From: Gammaproteobacteria bacterium
GTDB taxonomy: Bacteria; Pseudomonadota; Gammaproteobacteria; GCA-001735895
DNA length: 5,508 bases
Assembly: GCA_003231795.1 (NCBI GenBank)
Contig: QIJI01000169.1
Span: forward strand, 1 to 5,508
Reading direction: 5' to 3'
The number at the start of each line of letters is the position of its first letter. The first letter of the stretch is position 1. Positions 1-3,613 of this stretch are shown here, piece after piece. Below the pieces are notes generated by a model, which saw only the letters and a program-made list of their open reading frames with translations, was not told the DNA's origin and searched no databases. The position numbers and the translations under genes are program-made.

Positions 1-2
1 GT

Positions 3-155
3 CGTTCCGGGCATGGGGTAGCGATTGATGGCTTTTATTTTGTATACGATCCGACACTCGTTAAAAAACGAGGTCTGGCTGATATTCTGTCCTGGTTGCG
101 CGATCGCTCCAAAGAAACGCAGCAGCGGTGCCTTTCATTGTTAGGGGCTCGGTGA
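3..155 (+). CDS. C-terminal fragment of an unidentified protein (possibly LysR-type regulator)
   Basis: An open frame enters from the left edge (first full codon at base 3) and ends at TGA 153-155, giving 50 residues of C-terminus. The other two forward frames hit stops within the first 30 bases, so this is the only forward frame that can be coding. The visible protein begins RSGHGVAIDG, continues with FYFVYDP, then a basic and Leu/Trp-containing stretch (ILSWLRDRSKE), and ends LLGAR. A GxGVAI-like turn, an aromatic 'Y-x-V-Y-x-P'-like strand and a final amphipathic helix with WLR recall the end of LysR-type effector-binding domains. That is a weak resemblance on a short fragment, and the spacing between the two motifs is shorter than in typical family members. 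No intrinsic terminator follows the stop. Function should be treated as unknown. Confidence 0.45.
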   Translation, partial: RSGHGVAIDGFYFVYDPTLVKKRGLADILSWLRDRSKETQQRCLSLLGAR

Positions 156-390
156 TCCCTGATAAACATCTAATCAACCAGATACGCCGCTTGCTTTCAA
201 CCTCCAAACACCAATTCGGTTGTCACTCTAGACTTCTCTGAAGTACCCACAGCGGGCTTCCGATGCACCTTTTCTCGTGGGGTGACGAATATGCCCGCGC
301 ATCGCCGCCATTCCTATGTTAGTCTGCGCGCTTTGTGTGACTTCAATAATCTCGATGAAGGAATAAGGGGTCTCCTGACCCAAATACATT
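156..390. other. intergenic region upstream of the desaturase gene
   Basis: No convincing gene is seen on either strand here. Two small perfect hairpins are present: a 5-bp stem at 232-236/240-244 (ACTTC/GAAGT, 3-base loop) and a 5-bp stem at 368-372/377-381 (GGGTC/GACCC, 4-base loop). The second ends ten bases before the desaturase start codon. The only purine-rich, Shine-Dalgarno-like stretch (AAGGGG, about 365-370) runs into this hairpin and lies about 20 bases from the ATG, too far for normal use. No -35/-10 pair could be assigned with confidence, so the desaturase promoter is undetermined. Confidence 0.4.
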
Positions 391-1176
391 ATGTTTAGAT
401 TTACCGCGGACCGGATTCCGGTCTTGTTTGTGCTCGTGTTCAGCATGATCGACTTCAGTATCTACTTTCTGGTCGATAGTGTCTGGTGGTTGGCGGGTAT
501 TATGCTGATCATGATTATTCCGAAAGGTGTGATCTGTGCGTGGAATCATCACCATCAGCATACGATGACCTTCCACGCTAAACCGCTCAATCGCATTCTC
601 GAATTTTTCTATGCGCTCCACACCGGCGTGACCACGAACCTTTGGGTATTGCACCACGTGCTCGGTCATCACAAAAACTTCCTCGACCAGTCGCGTGATG
701 AGAGTGGGTGGAAGCGGGCAAATGGCAAGGGAATGAACGCGCTGGAGTACACCCTGAAAATTGCAGCAACCGCTTACTTCCGGGGCTACCAGGTGGGCAA
801 GAAGCATCCGCGGGTCCAGCGCGACTTCCTGGTCTATTCGGTATTTACGCTAATCGGTGTTGTTGCACTGTGCTGGTTTCGGTTCGTTCCAGCGCTGTTC
901 GTGTTTGTAATACCGATGGTGATCAGCCTGTTATTCACGGCATGGGTGACGTTTGACCACCACAACGGTCTGGATACCGATGATGCGTTCCATGCCTCGT
1001 ACAACAACGCCAACCCATTCTTTAATCTGTTGACGGGTAATCTTGGATATCATACCGCTCACCACTACCAGCAGGGTCTGCACTGGTCGAAACTGCCTGA
1101 GTTGCATGAAAAAATCCGACACCGGATTCCCTCCAGGTTAATACGGAATTCTAAATTCGTGCTTGCGGAATCGTAA
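391..1176 (+). CDS. membrane fatty acid desaturase / hydroxylase family protein
   Basis: This 261-residue protein is a di-iron membrane enzyme of the fatty acid desaturase superfamily, which uses O2 and electrons to desaturate or hydroxylate acyl chains in the inner membrane. All three histidine boxes are visible: H53-HHQ-H57 (HX3H), H89-VLG-HH94 (HX3HH) and H221-TA-HH225 (HX2HH, preceded by N217-LGY). An extra pair, H190-H191, follows a membrane segment. Hydrophobic segments lie at about residues 10-28, 31-50, 146-164 and 166-186, so the boxes fall on the cytoplasmic side as the family requires. The third-box region (NLGYHTAHH followed by LPELHEKI) resembles desaturases acting on lipid acyl chains or sphingoid bases; substrate and regioselectivity cannot be read. 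The length is short for the family and there is no fused cytochrome b5 or ferredoxin domain, so a separate electron donor is expected. An in-frame TGA at 376-378 leaves ATG 391 as the first start; its Shine-Dalgarno is poor. It is separated from rimP by a promoter and is probably not in that operon. Confidence 0.88.
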   Translation: MFRFTADRIPVLFVLVFSMIDFSIYFLVDSVWWLAGIMLIMIIPKGVICAWNHHHQHTMTFHAKPLNRILEFFYALHTGVTTNLWVLHHVLGHHKNFLDQSRDESGWKRANGKGMNALEYTLKIAATAYFRGYQVGKKHPRVQRDFLVYSVFTLIGVVALCWFRFVPALFVFVIPMVISLLFTAWVTFDHHNGLDTDDAFHASYNNANPFFNLLTGNLGYHTAHHYQQGLHWSKLPELHEKIRHRIPSRLIRNSKFVLAES

Positions 1177-1268
1177 TTGTTCCCAGGGCTTCCCCGAACA
1201 TGGTTATATAAGGTGCTTTAATTGTAATCGCAAATAAACAAAGCCATCGTAACGCCTTCGCAGTACGG

Positions 1269-1316
1269 TACTCATAAATTATAAAAACAAACCCACCACA
1301 ACTACCCACACCCCTT
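1269..1316 (+). promoter_or_regulatory. 48-base G-free, C-rich tract (possible Rho-loading region)
   Basis: No G occurs on the + strand from 1269 to 1316. The left part is A/T-rich and the right part (1291-1314) has 15 C in 24 bases. C-rich, G-poor, unstructured RNA is the known signature of Rho utilisation sites. Downstream of the desaturase stop there is no hairpin with a T-run; only an imperfect one (1178-1182 with 1196-1200, inner GGG/CCC) with no T-run after it. Rho-dependent termination of the desaturase transcript before the rimP-nusA-infB promoter is therefore plausible. Alternatively, the tract is simply the upstream part of the promoter. The composition is seen; the function is inferred. 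Confidence 0.3.
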
Positions 1317-1352
1317 GTGTTCATTGAGTTGCCTGTAGTATTATGCGCCACC
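1315..1352 (+). promoter_or_regulatory. sigma-70 promoter with rRNA-type discriminator, head of tRNA-like/rimP-nusA-infB operon
   Basis: A -35 TTGTGT (1315-1320) and -10 TATTAT (1339-1344) are separated by 18 bases, followed by a GC-rich discriminator GCGCCACC (1345-1352). The discriminator, read together with the end of the -10, closely resembles E. coli rrnB P1 as I know it. GC-rich discriminators of this kind are the hallmark of promoters under ppGpp/DksA stringent control. By analogy with rrnB P1, transcription would start around 1353-1354, only three or four bases before the tRNA-like element. The -35 and spacer are imperfect, so strength is uncertain. Confidence 0.6.
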
Positions 1353-1356
1353 GAAG

Positions 1357-1414
1357 TGCGAGGGATGGGCTCATACCCCTAAGGTCGTAGATTCAAATTC
1401 TACCCTCGCTACCA
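1357..1414 (+). tRNA. initiator tRNA(fMet)-like element lacking the D arm (metY remnant or truncated tRNA)
   Basis: The 3' part folds as a tRNA. It has a T arm with a perfect 5-bp stem (1387-1391/1399-1403) and loop TTCAAAT, a variable loop AGGTC (1382-1386), an acceptor 3' strand (1404-1410), discriminator A1411 and encoded CCA (1412-1414). The 5' acceptor strand is 1358-1363, pairing in six bases with 1404-1409; the first position is a T1357-T1410 mismatch. The anticodon loop CTCATAC carries CAT, closed by three G-C pairs (1367-1369/1377-1379). Unpaired 1-72 and the three G-C pairs are initiator hallmarks. Only G1364 separates the acceptor from the anticodon arm, so nucleotides 8-25 are absent. 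Other departures are mismatches at the two outer anticodon-stem positions, C at position 38, and A-T instead of the near-universal G53-C61. E. coli has metY at this exact place before rimP-nusA-infB. Probably a decayed metY, but a structured tRNA-like RNA cannot be excluded. Confidence 0.6.
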
Positions 1415-1452
1415 ATCCCTTAATTTAAACGGGAATTGCGTAAAATTTTTTG

Positions 1453-1494
1453 CTGACTACAAATGGATTTGATCCAGGAGCTGTCGGTAGTCAG
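1453..1494 (+). promoter_or_regulatory. structured leader: 8-bp stem enclosing a smaller hairpin
   Basis: CTGACTAC at 1453-1460 is the exact reverse complement of GTAGTCAG at 1487-1494, with 26 bases between. Inside that loop a second hairpin forms from TGGAT (1464-1468) and ATCCA (1472-1476) with a 3-base loop. The intrinsic terminator begins two bases after the outer stem. The element lies between the tRNA-like RNA and rimP, the interval in which the E. coli metY-nusA-infB transcript is known to be cleaved by RNase III. A processing site or attenuator component is an inference. I found no mutually exclusive antiterminator pairing, so a riboswitch is not claimed. Confidence 0.45.
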
Positions 1495-1496
1495 TC

Positions 1497-1520
1497 AGAA
1501 GGCCCTTATGGGCCTTTTTT
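1497..1520 (+). terminator. intrinsic terminator / attenuator upstream of rimP
   Basis: A 7-bp perfect stem AAGGCCC (1499-1505) and GGGCCTT (1510-1516) has a TTAT loop. It extends by a G-T and an A-T pair to 1497, and six consecutive Ts run from 1515 to 1520. This is a standard Rho-independent terminator, placed after the tRNA-like element and only about 20 bases before the rimP start. The three essential downstream genes lack another obvious promoter, so it must be leaky or antiterminated. This is a plausible point for NusA feedback on its own operon. Confidence 0.8.
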
Positions 1521-1528
1521 ATTGGTCC

Positions 1529-1535
1529 GAGGAGG
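1529..1535 (+). promoter_or_regulatory. Shine-Dalgarno of rimP, fixes the GTG start
   Basis: GAGGAGG is a near-perfect ribosome binding site ending five bases before GTG 1541. It supports GTG 1541 over the in-frame ATG at 1463, which has no ribosome binding site and would make the coding region run through the terminator. An adjacent in-frame GTG at 1538 is only two bases from the site, too close for efficient use. Confidence 0.8.
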
Positions 1536-1540
1536 CTGTG

Positions 1541-1987
1541 GTGCGGGATTTGACAGAGCTGTTTGAGCCGGTTGTTGAGTCGATGGGCTACGAACTTGTT
1601 GGGGTCGAATTACTGGGTGGCAGCAGTCATGCCACATTGCGGGTTTACATTGATCGCGAAGCAGGAGTTAATCTTGATGATTGTGCTGCTATCAGTCATC
1701 AGATTAGCGGTATCCTGGATGTCGAAGAGCCGATATCACAGGCTTACGATCTGGAAGTGTCTTCGCCCGGTGTGGACAGGCCGCTGTTCAAGCTTGTCGA
1801 TTATGAAAAGTACGTCGGCAGGCAGGCCAGGATTAAATTGAATCTCGGTTTGCAGGGGCGTAAAAATTTTAAGGGCGAGCTGCAGGGCGTAGCAGAGGCC
1901 GGAACGGTCAAGATTAATGTTGATGGAGAACACTTTGATTTACCGTTTGCCGATATTGCGAAGGCAAATTTGAAAGGTGAATTTTAG
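1541..1987 (+). CDS. rimP: ribosome maturation factor RimP
   Basis: RimP binds the free 30S subunit and is needed for efficient maturation of 16S rRNA and small-subunit assembly. From GTG 1541 the protein is 148 residues, close to the roughly 150 of E. coli RimP, and starts directly in the conserved helix (RDLTELFEPVVESMGYELVG). The N-terminal alpha/beta domain covers about residues 1-75 and includes VYID (35-38), the DDC motif (46-48) and SHQIS (52-56). The family signature LEVSSPGVDRPL is at 71-82. The C-terminal Sm-like beta-barrel follows, from about 85 to KANL near the end. Starting instead at ATG 1463 would add 26 residues encoded by the leader and terminator hairpin, which have no counterpart in the family. 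It is the first gene after the tRNA-like element and terminator; nusA begins 68 bases after its TAG stop. The short gap and shared orientation indicate co-transcription with nusA and infB. Confidence 0.95.
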   Translation: MRDLTELFEPVVESMGYELVGVELLGGSSHATLRVYIDREAGVNLDDCAAISHQISGILDVEEPISQAYDLEVSSPGVDRPLFKLVDYEKYVGRQARIKLNLGLQGRKNFKGELQGVAEAGTVKINVDGEHFDLPFADIAKANLKGEF

Positions 1988-2055
1988 TGTGAATGAAATG
2001 CCGCTAAATTCTGAATGATTTTACGGGTTATTGAATTTATTAACGAGTAACGACG

Positions 2056-3576
2056 ATGGATAACAAAGAAATTCTACTAGTAGCCGATACTGTATCCAAC
2101 GAAAAGGGTGTTGATCGCGAAGTTATATTTGAAGCGATTGAAGCCGCGCTGGCTTCGGCGACACGCAAGAAGCATCAAAAGGATATCGAGGTTCGTGTGG
2201 ATATTGATCGCAATACGGGTGACTACGATACCTACCGGCGCTGGGAAGTAATTGACGTGTCAGAAAACGGGCTGGAAGAGCCGCTGCGTCAAATCAGTAT
2301 CGAAGCTGCGCAGATAGATGAACCCGATATTCAGCTGGGTGATTTTGTCGAAGATCAGATTGATTCGGTTGAATTTGGTAGAATCGCCGCCCAGACCGCC
2401 AAGCAGGTTATCGTGCAAAAGGTACGTGAAGCTGAGCGACGTAAAGTAATCGATGCCTATACCGACCGAGAAGGCAGCCTGGTCATGGGGCAGGTCAAGC
2501 GAGTCGAGCGCGGGAACGTTTATGTTGACCTCGGTGACAATGCCGAAGGTTTTATTTCTCGAGAGGAAATGATTCCACGTGAATCGGTACGTCCAGGCGA
2601 TCGCATACGAGGCTATCTGTACAAGATTGCGTCGGAAGTTCGCGGGCCGCAGCTCTTTATCAGTCGAACGGCATCCGAGTTTCTGGTCGAGTTGTTCAAG
2701 CTCGAAGTTCCCGAAGTCGGACAGGATTTGATCGAAATTATTTCCGCAGCGCGGGATCCAGGAATGCGTGCAAAAATCGCGGTAAAAAGCAACGACCCTC
2801 GTATGGATCCGGTAGGCGCCTGTGTCGGTATGCGGGGTTCTCGAGTGCAGTCGGTTTCAAACGAACTCGCCGGCGAACGCGTCGATATCATTCTATGGGA
2901 TGAAAATCCAGCGCAGTTTGCGGTTAATGCGATGTCACCAGCGGAAGTCACTTCAATCGTAATTGACGAAGAAGCCAATTCAATGGACATTGCGGTGCCC
3001 GAAGAAAAATTATCGCAGGCGATCGGACGCGGTGGGCAGAATATCAAATTGGCAAGCCAGCTTACCGGCTGGACACTAAATGTAATGGATGAATCGGCAG
3101 CCGAAGAGAAGTCTGAGGGCGAAGCGCGACAGCTGGTTGAAAATTTTATGAGCCAGCTCGATGTCGATGAAGAGGTTGCGATTGTCCTGGTGCAGGAAGG
3201 GCTTACCACGATTGATGAAGTCGCCTATATACCGGAAGCCGAGCTCAGCGAAATTGCTGAATTCGATGAAGAAATTGTGCAGGAACTGCGTGGTCGTGCG
3301 CGTGATGCCTTGTTAACATTGGCTATTGCGCAGGAAGAAACGGCAGAGGCAGGTGAACCTCAGGACGATTTGTTGAACATGGAGTTCATGACCAGTGAGT
3401 TGGCGCATACACTTTCACGCAGTGGTATCTGCACCATGGAAGACCTGGCGGAGCAGTCGACCGATGAGCTTGAAGAAATAGAAGGTATCGATGCGGAATT
3501 TGCCGGCAAGTTGATTATGAAGGCGCGTGAACCCTGGTTTGCGGAAGAGGCAGAATCGAGCGCGGCAACGGAGTAG
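2056..3576 (+). CDS. nusA: transcription termination/antitermination factor NusA
   Basis: NusA binds RNA polymerase and nascent RNA, enhances pausing and intrinsic termination, and takes part in antitermination at rRNA operons. The protein is 506 residues (E. coli 495) and all domains are present. The RNA polymerase-binding N-terminal domain covers about 1-130 and the S1 domain about 135-204. KH1 is about 233-300 with its GxxG loop at G258-MR-G261 inside GACVGMRGSR. KH2 is about 302-350 with G324-RG-G327 in AIGRGGQN. Two acidic-repeat domains, about 360-425 and 437-494, are joined by an acidic linker. The tandem repeats are typical of Gammaproteobacteria, where the last one contacts the polymerase alpha C-terminal domain and relieves autoinhibition. 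ATG 2056 opens the conserved NTD (NKEILLVADTVSNEKGVD) and is preceded by a weak ACGAG ribosome site. No truncation or frameshift is visible. infB starts 37 bases after the stop, with no terminator between. Confidence 0.98.
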   Translation: MDNKEILLVADTVSNEKGVDREVIFEAIEAALASATRKKHQKDIEVRVDIDRNTGDYDTYRRWEVIDVSENGLEEPLRQISIEAAQIDEPDIQLGDFVEDQIDSVEFGRIAAQTAKQVIVQKVREAERRKVIDAYTDREGSLVMGQVKRVERGNVYVDLGDNAEGFISREEMIPRESVRPGDRIRGYLYKIASEVRGPQLFISRTASEFLVELFKLEVPEVGQDLIEIISAARDPGMRAKIAVKSNDPRMDPVGACVGMRGSRVQSVSNELAGERVDIILWDENPAQFAVNAMSPAEVTSIVIDEEANSMDIAVPEEKLSQAIGRGGQNIKLASQLTGWTLNVMDESAAEEKSEGEARQLVENFMSQLDVDEEVAIVLVQEGLTTIDEVAYIPEAELSEIAEFDEEIVQELRGRARDALLTLAIAQEETAEAGEPQDDLLNMEFMTSELAHTLSRSGICTMEDLAEQSTDELEEIEGIDAEFAGKLIMKAREPWFAEEAESSAATE

Positions 3577-3613
3577 GCAAGAAGCCTTTACTTATAGCAA
3601 GTGGAACTAAAAC

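Noticed and set aside
228..446. 72-residue minus-strand frame in the gap upstream of the desaturase
   Set aside because: It runs into the desaturase coding region, has no ribosome binding site and no recognisable sequence features.
343..807. 154-residue open frame on the minus strand overlapping the desaturase
   Set aside because: Its His/Asp-rich content reflects the complement of the histidine boxes and codon bias. The + strand protein is clearly a conserved enzyme.
1328..1414. A full-length tRNA (77-87 nt) ending at 1414
   Set aside because: Bases 1328-1345, where a full-length 5' acceptor strand would start, do not pair with 1404-1410. The only matching strand is 1358-1363, which leaves no room for a D arm.
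1413..1451. Possible terminator right after the tRNA-like CCA (CAATCCC with GGGAATTG, then a T-run at 1446-1451)
   Set aside because: The stem is weak and bulged, overlaps the CCA end, and the T-run begins about seven bases after the stem. The hairpin at 1497-1520 is a far better terminator.
1453..1520. A ligand-binding riboswitch in the rimP leader
   Set aside because: The hairpins and terminator are real, but no known aptamer consensus and no alternative antiterminator pairing could be found.
2613..3209. 198-residue open frame on the minus strand inside nusA
   Set aside because: It lies wholly within the S1/KH/acidic-repeat coding region of NusA, has a low-complexity Ser/Thr-rich composition typical of an antisense shadow, and no ribosome binding site or recognisable motif.
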